Below are positions 1 to 6,742 of a stretch of 14,715 bases of DNA, piece after piece. The DNA is from Chloroflexota bacterium. GTDB taxonomy: Bacteria; Chloroflexota; Anaerolineae; CG2-30-64-16. Positions within the stretch are counted from its first letter, which is position 1; each line of letters starts with the position of its first letter. The stretch covers positions 1-14,715 of the forward strand of contig JAKPQT010000214.1 of the NCBI GenBank assembly GCA_029555885.1. The letters are read 5' to 3'. Under the pieces are notes generated by a model, which saw only the letters and a list, made by a program, of their open reading frames with translations, had not been told where the DNA came from and ran no database searches. The position numbers were made by a program, and so were the translations under genes.

Positions 1-1187
1 CCGAAGACCATCCACGGCTGGCGGCCCATCTCGGTGAGGATCCAGCCGGTCGTATTGGCGAGGTAGGGGAGCAGGATGGCGAACGGGAGCGCGGCCAGCA
101 ACAGCTGGGAGCCCGTGATGCGGTTGCGCAGCGCCTGGTACAGTGCCCAGGCTGCCAGGCCGAGCATCAGCACGCCCGCGCCGACCATGGCCCGGAACGA
201 CCAGTAAATCAGCACGACGAAGGGCACGTAATTGCCTGCGCCGTACTTCTGCTCATATTCCGCCTGGAGCTGGTTGATGCCCTGCACCTCACCATCGGCC
301 CGGTTGAACGAGAGGATGCTTAACAGCGCCGGAATGCGGATGGCGAAGACATCGCGGCGGTTCTCCATGTCGCCGATGGTGAAGAGCGAGAGCGACGCGG
401 GGTCTTCGGTGTCCCACAGGGCCTCGGCCGCGGCGACCTTCATCGGCTGAGCCTGAACCATGTGCTGCATCTGCGTGTGGCCGACGAGCATGACCATGAG
501 TGCGCCGGCGACGGCTGCAATGGCGCCCACCTGGAACGAGCGGGCGAAGAAGGCCGGATCTTCGTTCTTGCGCACGAGCCGCCAGGCCGTGATGCCCAAC
601 ATGAAGAACGCGGCGGTCGTCAGGCCGGAGAAGAAGACGTGCGGCCACTGCACCCAGACATGCGGGTTGGTCACGAGTGCGCCGAAGTCGACCATCTCGG
701 CCCGGCCGTTGCGCAGTACGTAGCCGACCGGCTCCTGCATGAACGAGTTGGCGATCAGAATCCACAGGGCGGAGAGGTTGGCCGCGATGGCTGCCAGCCA
801 GATGGCCGCAAGGTGCAGCTTCTTGGGCAGCTTATCCCAGCCGAAGATCCACATGCCGATGAAAGTGGACTCGATGAAGAAGGCCAACAGCGCCTCGATG
901 GCCAGCGGCGCACCGAAGATGTCGCCGACGAAGCGGGAGTATTCCGACCAATTCATGCCGAACTGAAACTCCTGCACGATGCCGGTGACGACGCCCATCG
1001 CGAAGTTGATGACGAAGAGCTTGCCCCAGAACTTCGTCATGCGCTTCCAGGTGTCGTCGCCCGTGCGGACCCACAACGTCTGCATGATGGCAACGAGCAG
1101 GCCCAGCCCGAGCGTCAGGGGAACGAAGAAGAAGTGATAAATGGTGGTGATGGCAAATTGCCAGCGTGAGATGATTAGGGTATCCAT
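1..1187 (-). CDS. cydA: Cytochrome bd ubiquinol oxidase subunit I, 3' end cut off by the window
   Basis: This gene encodes the quinol-oxidising, heme-bearing subunit of the cytochrome bd terminal oxidase in the cytoplasmic membrane, which reduces O2 to water with electrons from quinol. It reads without a stop from ATG at 1187 to the window edge (395 codons). Residues matching the known E. coli ligands and acids are visible: His18 and His183 as heme axial ligands, Met334 for heme b558, Glu98 and Glu106, and Lys250/Glu255 in the quinol region (MKVAAAEALW). Family signatures WILIANSFMQ-PVG (about 142-154) and GWILTEMGRQPW (381-392) are intact. The spacing from Lys250 to Met334 is about 59 residues shorter than in E. 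coli, so this is the short-Q-loop type. A strong AGGAGAGGAG ribosome binding site precedes the ATG. cydB would be expected just left of the window. Identification is near certain. Confidence 0.97.
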   Translation of the reverse strand, partial: MDTLIISRWQFAITTIYHFFFVPLTLGLGLLVAIMQTLWVRTGDDTWKRMTKFWGKLFVINFAMGVVTGIVQEFQFGMNWSEYSRFVGDIFGAPLAIEALLAFFIESTFIGMWIFGWDKLPKKLHLAAIWLAAIAANLSALWILIANSFMQEPVGYVLRNGRAEMVDFGALVTNPHVWVQWPHVFFSGLTTAAFFMLGITAWRLVRKNEDPAFFARSFQVGAIAAVAGALMVMLVGHTQMQHMVQAQPMKVAAAEALWDTEDPASLSLFTIGDMENRRDVFAIRIPALLSILSFNRADGEVQGINQLQAEYEQKYGAGNYVPFVVLIYWSFRAMVGAGVLMLGLAAWALYQALRNRITGSQLLLAALPFAILLPYLANTTGWILTEMGRQPWMVF

Positions 1188-1239
1188 GCACTCCTCTCCT
1201 GGGGGGATAGGCGCCACAGCCGGGGGGCGCGCCTGGGTC

Positions 1240-1261
1240 GTATCATAACACAGTATGATAC
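1240..1261. promoter_or_regulatory. 22-bp perfect palindrome overlapping the putative cydA promoter (candidate operator)
   Basis: The arms GTATCATA (1240-1247) and TATGATAC (1254-1261) are perfect inverted repeats around a 6-bp spacer. Read on the minus strand, the right part forms an extended -10 box, TGT-TATGAT (TATGAT at 1247-1242), about 55 bp upstream of the cydA start. The plus strand lacks the TG extension, so the promoter reading favours cydA. No good -35 box is visible, which suits an activator-dependent or extended -10 promoter. The size and symmetry are those of a dimeric regulator site. It is not the Rex, FNR or CRP consensus. The promoter part is inference; the palindrome itself is certain. 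Confidence 0.55.
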
Positions 1262-1330
1262 TTTTTGCACAGACTGCTATTGCACTCGTGCAGTTGGAAT
1301 GACCGGTACATCCTGCCTGCCCCTTTCTTG

Positions 1331-1339
1331 TGCTATACT
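1331..1339 (+). promoter_or_regulatory. Extended -10 promoter element for the serine protease gene
   Basis: TGC followed by TATACT (1334-1339) forms an extended -10 box 53 bp before the chosen protease start codon. No clear -35 hexamer lies at the right distance. The box is flanked by GTGC...GCAC, and a TGCAC-TC-GTGCA inverted repeat lies upstream at 1281-1292, so a regulator may bind nearby. The call rests on sequence match only. Confidence 0.4.
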
Positions 1340-1391
1340 TGCACGTGCCTCGCCAGCCCGTGGCCGACACGACTACGACAGGAGGCAACAG

Positions 1392-2822
1392 ATGACGGTT
1401 TCATGGCACCGTGTGAGCGTCCGGTTGACAGGCAGCCTGCGCCAGGTTCGCACCGTGCGAACCTTACTCGTCTTGCTCGGCGTGACAGCGGTCATGCTCA
1501 TTACGGCCGCGCCCGCAGCGGCCCAGGCCGACGCCGCCGCTGGCCCGACGGCCGACCCATGTCTGACGGGCGATCCTTACCGGCTGGCCGAGTTGACGCG
1601 CGTCCTTTCCAATGCTAACCCCTCTACCGGTCCGATCAAGATCGGCGACCATATCACGGCCCAGTACATCAACCACAGCAAGATGATCGACGCGGACCTG
1701 GACGAAGTCGAGCCGGGGGTTGTGACCGACCCGTCGCGCGAGCCGCGCGAGCCCGATCCGGATACGCTGCCATTGGACGGCAGCGCTATTCGCGTTTTCA
1801 ACACGCGCACCCTGGCCGAGTTCCGGGTGAGCCTGTCGGACACGATGTTGCGAGACATTTACGATTGCCACGAGCGCACGAGCCGCACGTCGGCGGGCGG
1901 GCCGGCGGACCTGGACCTCATCGAGGGCGGTCGCTGGACGCTTCTGCCGCTCCTGCGCGGCGGCACGACCCGGCCTGGCGCGGCCGCGCAGGTGGCGGGA
2001 CCGGCTGCGCCGGATGGGTGGAGCAACAACCATGACAGCCGCATCCTGCGCACCCAGACGACGCTCTGGCCGTGGCGCACCATCAGCCAGTCGGCCAGCG
2101 ACCCCAACGGCGAGCAGTCGCGCTGCACGCTGACGCTGATCGGCCCGCGGCACATGGTAACAGCGGCCCACTGCGTCGTGGAGTTCGGGACAAGCAACTG
2201 GAAGACCCGCAAGCTGACCCCGGGCCGGAATGGAACCGGCAGCGGCAGCGAGCCTTATGGGACAACGCGCATGACGCCCAACCCGCCGCCCGGCACCGAG
2301 GCATGGTACTTCGTGCCCGATCCGTGGATGAATCCGAGCACAACGAACAAATGGCAGTGGGATATCGCGGTAGTCGTAGTGATCGACCGCATCGGCGAGA
2401 AGACCGGCTGGATGGGCTACGGCGCGTGGCCCGCGAGCGACCTGAACACGCGCACCCACCTCAATCGCGGCTATCCAAGCTGCAATGCCGACTATCCGGA
2501 GCGGCCGGCCAACTGCCAGATTGCGCGACTCTACGGGGACACGAAGTCCTGCAAGATTGGCGAGTACTACAACCAGGGCTCGAACGGCTGGAACCGCAGC
2601 ATCAGCGTTTCATGCGACATCAGCCGCGGGCACAGCGGCAGCGCTATCTACCACTACCGCTACGACCCGAAGCTGGGCAAGACCGTGCCGGTCGTCGCTG
2701 CGGTCGTGAGCTGGCACGAATGCTTCACCTGCGACAAGGACGACGACTATCCCAACCACGCCCGCCGCATCACGCCGTGGGTGCGCGATGTCATCAGCTG
2801 GCTGCGGGAGGAGTTCCCCTGA
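1392..2822 (+). CDS. Secreted trypsin-fold (S1/V8-like) serine protease
   Basis: This is a 476-residue exported protease, predicted to hydrolyse peptide bonds outside the membrane. A signal peptide is evident: a basic N-terminus, the hydrophobic stretch TLLVLLGVTAVMLITAA (24-40) and a likely cleavage after AAA (about residue 44). The chymotrypsin-fold triad is visible as His260 (MVTAAHC), Asp324 (WQWDIAVVVV) and Ser415 (CDISRGHSGSAIY). The GxSGS form resembles glutamyl endopeptidase/V8-like members more than trypsin (GDSGG). Residues 45-235 form a long N-terminal region I cannot assign; it could be a propeptide. Eight or more Cys in the mature part suggest disulfides. I chose ATG 1392, not the upstream 1299 ATG, because AGGAGG lies 7 bp before it and the signal peptide then starts properly. 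The gene is divergent from cydA. Specificity is unknown. Confidence 0.85.
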   Translation: MTVSWHRVSVRLTGSLRQVRTVRTLLVLLGVTAVMLITAAPAAAQADAAAGPTADPCLTGDPYRLAELTRVLSNANPSTGPIKIGDHITAQYINHSKMIDADLDEVEPGVVTDPSREPREPDPDTLPLDGSAIRVFNTRTLAEFRVSLSDTMLRDIYDCHERTSRTSAGGPADLDLIEGGRWTLLPLLRGGTTRPGAAAQVAGPAAPDGWSNNHDSRILRTQTTLWPWRTISQSASDPNGEQSRCTLTLIGPRHMVTAAHCVVEFGTSNWKTRKLTPGRNGTGSGSEPYGTTRMTPNPPPGTEAWYFVPDPWMNPSTTNKWQWDIAVVVVIDRIGEKTGWMGYGAWPASDLNTRTHLNRGYPSCNADYPERPANCQIARLYGDTKSCKIGEYYNQGSNGWNRSISVSCDISRGHSGSAIYHYRYDPKLGKTVPVVAAVVSWHECFTCDKDDDYPNHARRITPWVRDVISWLREEFP

Positions 2823-3002
2823 TATAAGGGCCTACCCCCGAAAACTCGTAGCATAGGGCCTCGTGCCCGCCAGGACGCCCACAAGGGGCTATGCTGCCCT
2901 TCTTTCGAACAGACAGACGCAGGGGTCGGCGAACGATAGTCAGCTCGAGGCCGCGCCCCTGCTCTTCATCTCAGCGGCTGCTCCCTGCAACGCGCAATCG
3001 CT

Positions 3003-3029
3003 TTGACTTCGCCCCACCTCTGTGATACC
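3003..3029 (+). promoter_or_regulatory. Possible promoter of the alcohol dehydrogenase gene
   Basis: TTGACT (3003-3008, five of six to the -35 consensus) is followed after 15 bp by TGT-GATACC, a weak extended -10 ending at 3029. The start codon is at 3067. The short spacer and poor -10 make this tentative. It is the best candidate in the 244-bp gap after the protease gene, which otherwise holds only weak hairpins (an AGCATAG/CTATGCT pair at 2850-2856 and 2889-2895). Confidence 0.3.
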
Positions 3030-3066
3030 GTCATGCGCAACGCGCGACGCGCAGACAGGAGGCAGC

Positions 3067-4083
3067 ATGAAGAAGGCAGTGATCCTCGGCAAGGAGTTAG
3101 CGGGGCTGGTCGACGTACCGACCCCGCACGCGAGCGAGGACTGGGCGCTCGTCAAGGTGCACGTGACCCCTATGTGCACCGAATACAAGGCATTCAGGTC
3201 AGGCGCCGAGGCGCACTACCTGGGACATGAAGCAGTGGGCGAGGTTGTGGAGATTGCCCAGCCGGGCCCTGTCAAGGTGGGTGACCGCGTCGTCGCGATG
3301 CCGCTCTGGCCGTGTGGCACGTGCGCGCTCTGTGTGGCAGGCGACTACATCTACTGCGAGCACCTGGTGGACTTCGCTGCGATGACCGGTTCGCGCGAGG
3401 GCAGTGCCACATACGCGCAGTATCTGCTCAAGCCCGCATGGCTGCTGCCGGTCATCCCGGACGATGTTACGTACGAGATGGCAGCTCTGGCGCTCTGTGC
3501 GCTGGGGCCGTCCTTCGGCGCTTTTGAGGCCATGAATCTGAATGCTTTCGATACGGTGTTGATCACGGGCGCGGGGCCGGTGGGGTTGGGCGCGGTGGTG
3601 AATGCGCGCTATCGGGGGACGCGAGTGATCGTGGCCGAATCCAATCCCTACCGGATCGAGCGGGCGCGGCTGCTGGGTGCAGAGACGGTGGTCGATCCCC
3701 GCAGCGACACCGCCGTGGCCCATGTGCGCGAGTTGACCGGCGGCCTCGGCGTGGACGCCGCGCTGGACTGTGCGGGCGTCGTGGCAGCACAAAGGCTGTG
3801 CATCGATGCGGCGCGGCGGCGGGGACGCGTTGCCTTTGTCGGTGAGTGCAGCGATGACCTGCCGATCAAGGTCAGCCCGGATATGATCCGCAAGGGCCTT
3901 ACGATCATCGGTTCCTGGCATTACAACCTGAACCATTTCCCCAAGATCATGCAGGTGATTCGCTCATCACCAGTGGTCGCACATTTGGTCAGCCACGTGC
4001 TGCCGATGAGCGAGATTCAGCGGGCGTTCGAAATCTCCTCGTCGCAGCAGTGCGCCAAGATCCTGCTCAAACCGTGGGAATAG
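3067..4083 (+). CDS. Zinc-dependent medium-chain alcohol dehydrogenase (MDR superfamily)
   Basis: This is a 338-residue NAD(P)-dependent dehydrogenase of the polyol/threonine/alcohol dehydrogenase group, acting in the cytoplasm. The catalytic zinc ligands appear to be Cys37, His54 (GHEAVGEV) and Cys144, the last in an ALCALG context as in yeast alcohol dehydrogenase rather than the Glu of sorbitol or threonine dehydrogenase. Four cysteines for the structural zinc are at 83, 86, 89 and 97 (PCGTCALCVAGDYIYC). The Rossmann loop is GAGPVG (168-173), and Glu191 at the end of the second strand favours NAD over NADP. The length is typical. ATG 3067 is preceded by AGGAGG; an in-frame ATG at 3022 lacks a ribosome binding site. 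The substrate cannot be told from sequence. No partner gene is adjacent, and the downstream gene has its own promoter. Confidence 0.9.
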   Translation: MKKAVILGKELAGLVDVPTPHASEDWALVKVHVTPMCTEYKAFRSGAEAHYLGHEAVGEVVEIAQPGPVKVGDRVVAMPLWPCGTCALCVAGDYIYCEHLVDFAAMTGSREGSATYAQYLLKPAWLLPVIPDDVTYEMAALALCALGPSFGAFEAMNLNAFDTVLITGAGPVGLGAVVNARYRGTRVIVAESNPYRIERARLLGAETVVDPRSDTAVAHVRELTGGLGVDAALDCAGVVAAQRLCIDAARRRGRVAFVGECSDDLPIKVSPDMIRKGLTIIGSWHYNLNHFPKIMQVIRSSPVVAHLVSHVLPMSEIQRAFEISSSQQCAKILLKPWE

Positions 4084-4089
4084 CCATTA

Positions 4090-4119
4090 TTGACGCCGGT
4101 GTGCAACCTGACCTATAAT
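4090..4119 (+). promoter_or_regulatory. Strong sigma-70-type promoter of the beta-propeller gene
   Basis: TTGACG (4090-4095) and TATAAT (4114-4119) are separated by 18 bp, one mismatch from full consensus. Transcription should start near 4126, giving a leader of about 40 nt with AAGGAG before the ATG at 4167. It is the best promoter in the window. Confidence 0.75.
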
Positions 4120-4166
4120 CTCGTTATTGTTTGTTCCAGGTGATTGAGTTGTAAGGAGATTGTGCC

Positions 4167-5123
4167 ATGAACCCTGTGCGCTCCAGCGGTCAGCCGCCCT
4201 TTGCGTTCGCCTTTCGTCCCGACCTGCACGCCCTTCCGTCCGCCGCGCTCGACCATGAGGTCAAGCTCCACGGCGGCTTTGCCGCGGACCCGCGCCCGGG
4301 CGCCGGCCATATCTTCTTCGGGATGCCTGGCTATGGCCTGCTGCGCATCAGCCCGGACCTGCGCGAGCAGCAGACCATCGAGCTGCCCGATGACCTGCGG
4401 CCGCTGAACTTCCACAGCACGAAGATCGGCATCTTCGACGGGCAGTGCCGGCTGTTCCTGCCCGCGGAGGGCGCGGGCATGGTGGCTGTCGTCAGCCTGG
4501 AGGGGCGGCTGGACTTCGTGCTGCCGCGGCCGGAGTTCGAGGCCTATGCTGATGCTTCCGCGCGTTATCACCCGACCGATGTCGCGCTGGTCGGCCATCA
4601 CCTGTACGTGGCAGACGGCTACGGGTCGAACTACATCACGCGCGCGGATGTGCGCACGCGGCAGTGGACGGGCATCTTCGGCGGCAAGACCGAGGATCCT
4701 CGCGAGGACGGCAGGTTCGCCACCGCGCACGGCCTGAACCTGACCCCCGCGGGAGAGACGCTCGCCATCGCAGACCGACCCAGCGCGCGCATCCAGGTGC
4801 ACGGGCTGGACGGCGCGTTCCACGCCTCGCATCACCTGCCGGCGGGTGCGTGGCCGTGCGGCATCAACTTCATCTCGTATCGGGGGCGCTCGCTGGCCGT
4901 CGTCGGCAGCCTGAACGATCCCGTGGAAGGCCGCCCCGCGCCGATCTACATCCTTGACGGAGAGACCTACGAGGTGCTGTCCACGATTCGCCCGAAGGAA
5001 GAGCTGGGCGTCGAGCTGGCGCAGCACCTGCACAACGTCATCTGGCACGTCCACGAAGACCGGCTGTACCTGGTGTGCCAGAGCTGGAACCCGGGGTACT
5101 ACTTCGTTCTGGAAGCGGTGTAA
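4167..5123 (+). CDS. Predicted cytoplasmic beta-propeller protein (NHL/SMP-30-like), function unknown
   Basis: The 318-residue product has no signal peptide or membrane segment. The sequence alternates short hydrophobic strands with glycine/aspartate turns, typical of a six- or seven-bladed propeller: GHIFFGMPGYGLLRIS, HHLYVADGYGSNYITRADV, ETLAIADRPSARIQVHGLDG, RSLAVVGSLNDP, DRLYLVCQSWNPGYYFVLE. The VADGYGSN and IADRPSARIQVH segments match NHL-repeat style (VaDxxNxRIqvf). Such folds serve as lyase/lactonase enzymes or as binding scaffolds, and I cannot choose between these. Clustered His residues (HLHNVIWHVHED, about 284-295) might bind a metal. A clear AAGGAG lies before ATG 4167 and a near-consensus promoter lies upstream, so the gene is likely well and independently expressed. 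It converges on the HD-domain gene. Confidence 0.7.
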   Translation: MNPVRSSGQPPFAFAFRPDLHALPSAALDHEVKLHGGFAADPRPGAGHIFFGMPGYGLLRISPDLREQQTIELPDDLRPLNFHSTKIGIFDGQCRLFLPAEGAGMVAVVSLEGRLDFVLPRPEFEAYADASARYHPTDVALVGHHLYVADGYGSNYITRADVRTRQWTGIFGGKTEDPREDGRFATAHGLNLTPAGETLAIADRPSARIQVHGLDGAFHASHHLPAGAWPCGINFISYRGRSLAVVGSLNDPVEGRPAPIYILDGETYEVLSTIRPKEELGVELAQHLHNVIWHVHEDRLYLVCQSWNPGYYFVLEAV

Positions 5124-5133
5124 GGGCGGGCGG

Positions 5134-5226
5134 AATAGAACGCTGATAACGCTGATGATCATGATCTATATGATGTAGTTTTAGATCACCAAAATCATGA
5201 CCATCAGCGCCAATCAGCGTTCTATT
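5134..5226. repeat. 93-bp imperfect inverted-repeat element between convergent genes (terminator-like)
   Basis: The left end reads AATAGAACGCTGAT then AACGCTGATGATCATGAT. The reverse complement of the right end (5226 backwards) reads AATAGAACGCTGAT then TGGCGCTGATGGTCATGAT. The outer 14 bp match perfectly and the inner parts match with small indels. The AT-rich centre is about 5165-5190. The element lies between the stop of the propeller gene (5123) and the HD-domain gene, and the right arm contains that gene's TAG stop (5222-5224). It can form a long hairpin in transcripts from either side, so it could act as a bidirectional terminator or RNA end-protector. The motif CGCTGAT occurs four times in it. 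Confidence 0.8.
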
Positions 5227-5818
5227 GGGTCTTCGCGAGGCGCCCGTCAAGGCCCAGGTCGGGGGCGATGCCCTTCATCGCTTCGAGGACGATGCCGACG
5301 TGCTCCCAAAGGTCCACGCCCAGCTCTGCCGCGCCCTGCTCGATGTCCTGCCGGTTGACCGCGGCCGCAAAGAGCTTGTCCTTCCACTTCTTCTTGACCG
5401 AGCTGACCTCCACGTCGCGTAGATCCTTGCTCGGCCGCACGTAGCCGACCGCCATGATGAGGCCCGTCAGCTCATCTGACGCCCAGAGCGCGGACGCCAG
5501 CTTGCTCGTTCGCGGGATGCCGAGATAGGGCGCATGGCCCGCCACCGCCTCGATGAGCGGCTCCGGGTAGCCCCATTCGCGGAACATGCGCAGAGCGGTG
5601 CGCGGGTGACCGTTGACCGGATCATCCATGTCGGGATACCGCTCGAAGTCCAGGTCATGCAGCAGCGCGGTAGCGCCCCAGAACTCCTCATCTTCCCCGA
5701 AGCGCCGCGCATAGGCGCGCACCGCCGCCTCGACCGCCAGCACGTGCTTGCGCAGGCTGTCGCTCTGCATCCATTCGCAGACCGTCTGCCAGGCTTCATT
5801 TCTGCTCGGTAATGTCAT
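5222..5818 (-). CDS. HD-domain metal-dependent hydrolase
   Basis: This is a 198-residue cytoplasmic protein of the HD superfamily, whose members usually hydrolyse phosphate esters such as nucleotides or cyclic nucleotides. The expected metal ligands are visible: His25 (RKHVLAVEAA), the His54-Asp55 doublet (LLHDLDFERYPD), further His71 and His95, and Asp115 (WASDELTGL). Compact HD-only proteins of this size are common in bacteria and mostly lack a defined substrate. Start ATG 5818 follows AAGGAG, somewhat far away (10 bp). That AAGGAG lies just after the stop codon of the upstream DUF218 gene (15-bp gap), so the two are very likely one operon. The stop codon lies within the right arm of the 5134-5226 inverted repeat. 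Confidence 0.85.
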   Translation of the reverse strand: MTLPSRNEAWQTVCEWMQSDSLRKHVLAVEAAVRAYARRFGEDEEFWGATALLHDLDFERYPDMDDPVNGHPRTALRMFREWGYPEPLIEAVAGHAPYLGIPRTSKLASALWASDELTGLIMAVGYVRPSKDLRDVEVSSVKKKWKDKLFAAAVNRQDIEQGAAELGVDLWEHVGIVLEAMKGIAPDLGLDGRLAKTQ

Positions 5819-5833
5819 GCTTTACAGTCTCCT

Positions 5834-6466
5834 TCACAGGCCGATATCGATGGGGTCCCCCAATACCGGCAAGGGCCGCCAGATTTTGACATCCCACCAC
5901 GCGCGCAGCGTGGCAAAAGCATCACGCGCGCGGTAGTACGGATTGGACCAGTAAACGCGCGCATCGGCGGAGAAGCCGGTCGCGTCGACGCCCAGGTTGC
6001 CGCACGTGAAGAGCGCGCGCGGCAGGTGGAACCGCTGAGTTACCAGGACCGCCTCACTCACGCCGAAGATGGCGTGCGCGCGATAACAGGTATCATAGGT
6101 GCGCCGCCCCGCATAGTCGCGCACCACATCCTCCGCAGGTACGCCCGCAGCCACTGCATAATCGTACATGCGGCCCGGCTCGTTGTAGTCCACGAACCGG
6201 TTGTCGCCGCTCACCAGCAGCTTGCGCACCTTGCCTGCCCGGTACAGCGCGATGGCCGCGTCCATGCGGTCGCGCAGCATGGGCGACAGGCGGCCGTCGG
6301 GCCGGATGCCCGCGCCGAACACGATGGCGACCGGCCGGGGCGCGGTCGTCGCCAGGTCCATCTGCACCAGCCGCTCATACCGCCACTGCACCCACCCCCA
6401 GATGCCCAGGGCGATGATACCGCTGAACAGCAGCATGGCGATAGACATCACGAAGACTCGTTTCAT
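5834..6466 (-). CDS. SanA/YdcF-like DUF218 membrane protein
   Basis: The 210-residue protein has one N-terminal membrane anchor (about residues 5-27, VFVMSIAMLLFSGIIALGIW) and a DUF218 domain. Recognisable family blocks are IVFGAGIRPDGRLSPMLRDR (48-67), LLVSGDN (83-89), YAGRRTYDTCYRAHAIF (118-134) and LVTQRFHLPRAL (141-152). E. coli SanA, of similar length and plan, is linked to envelope barrier function (vancomycin exclusion at high temperature), and other DUF218 proteins bind nucleotides. The precise reaction is not known. The domain likely faces outside. The ATG at 6466 has only a weak ribosome binding site. A TACAAT box on the minus strand (6541-6536) could be its -10. It is the first gene of a two-gene operon with the HD-domain gene. 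Confidence 0.88.
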   Translation of the reverse strand: MKRVFVMSIAMLLFSGIIALGIWGWVQWRYERLVQMDLATTAPRPVAIVFGAGIRPDGRLSPMLRDRMDAAIALYRAGKVRKLLVSGDNRFVDYNEPGRMYDYAVAAGVPAEDVVRDYAGRRTYDTCYRAHAIFGVSEAVLVTQRFHLPRALFTCGNLGVDATGFSADARVYWSNPYYRARDAFATLRAWWDVKIWRPLPVLGDPIDIGL

Positions 6467-6568
6467 GGTCGTCTCGGGCTGTCCGTCCCTTTCCTGCAGA
6501 CACCATCCCGCAGCGTTCGAGGGCTATCTTACCACATTGTAGGCGAAGGGCTGCCTTTGCGCGCCGCG

Positions 6569-6620
6569 GCCGTCAACGAATGGCGCTGTGGCGGGCGCCA
6601 AGGCGCCATTCGTTGACGGC
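6569..6620. repeat. Perfect 18-bp inverted repeat with 16-bp loop
   Basis: The arms at 6569-6586 (GCCGTCAACGAATGGCGC) and 6603-6620 are exact reverse complements. The 16-bp centre (6587-6602) is GC-rich. It lies in the 276-bp region between the divergent DUF218 and DUF1801 genes, outside their candidate promoters, and has no T-tract on either side. This rules out a simple terminator for either gene, since both are transcribed away from it. It may be a small mobile repeat (REP or MITE-like) or a cruciform/regulator site. Confidence 0.85.
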
Positions 6621-6650
6621 GGGCGGATTGGGCGGAATGGATGGGCAATA

Positions 6651-6680
6651 ACGACAAGGACAGGCGGTGCGCGCTAGAAT
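6651..6680 (+). promoter_or_regulatory. Candidate promoter of the DUF1801 gene
   Basis: ACGACA (6651-6656) and TAGAAT (6675-6680) are separated by 18 bp. The -10 matches five of six, the -35 only four of six. The transcript would start about 6687, some 56 nt before the ATG at 6743. Confidence 0.4.
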
Positions 6681-6742
6681 AGGATGACTCTGTGTTGGTA
6701 CTGCAGCAAAGTTGCCAATCCGAGTCGGTATAGGAGGTCTGC

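Noticed and set aside
462..1169. Plus-strand open frame of 235 codons opposite cydA
   Set aside because: Composition is HDEQ/R-rich shadow sequence and the minus frame is unmistakable CydA with all heme ligands.
1464..2459. Minus-strand open frame of 331 codons opposite the protease gene
   Set aside because: It is a shadow of the protease reading frame, which has signal peptide, triad and ribosome binding site.
2850..2895. AGCATAG/CTATGCT inverted repeat after the protease gene as a terminator
   Set aside because: Arms are only 7 bp, the loop is 32 nt and no T-run follows. It may be chance.
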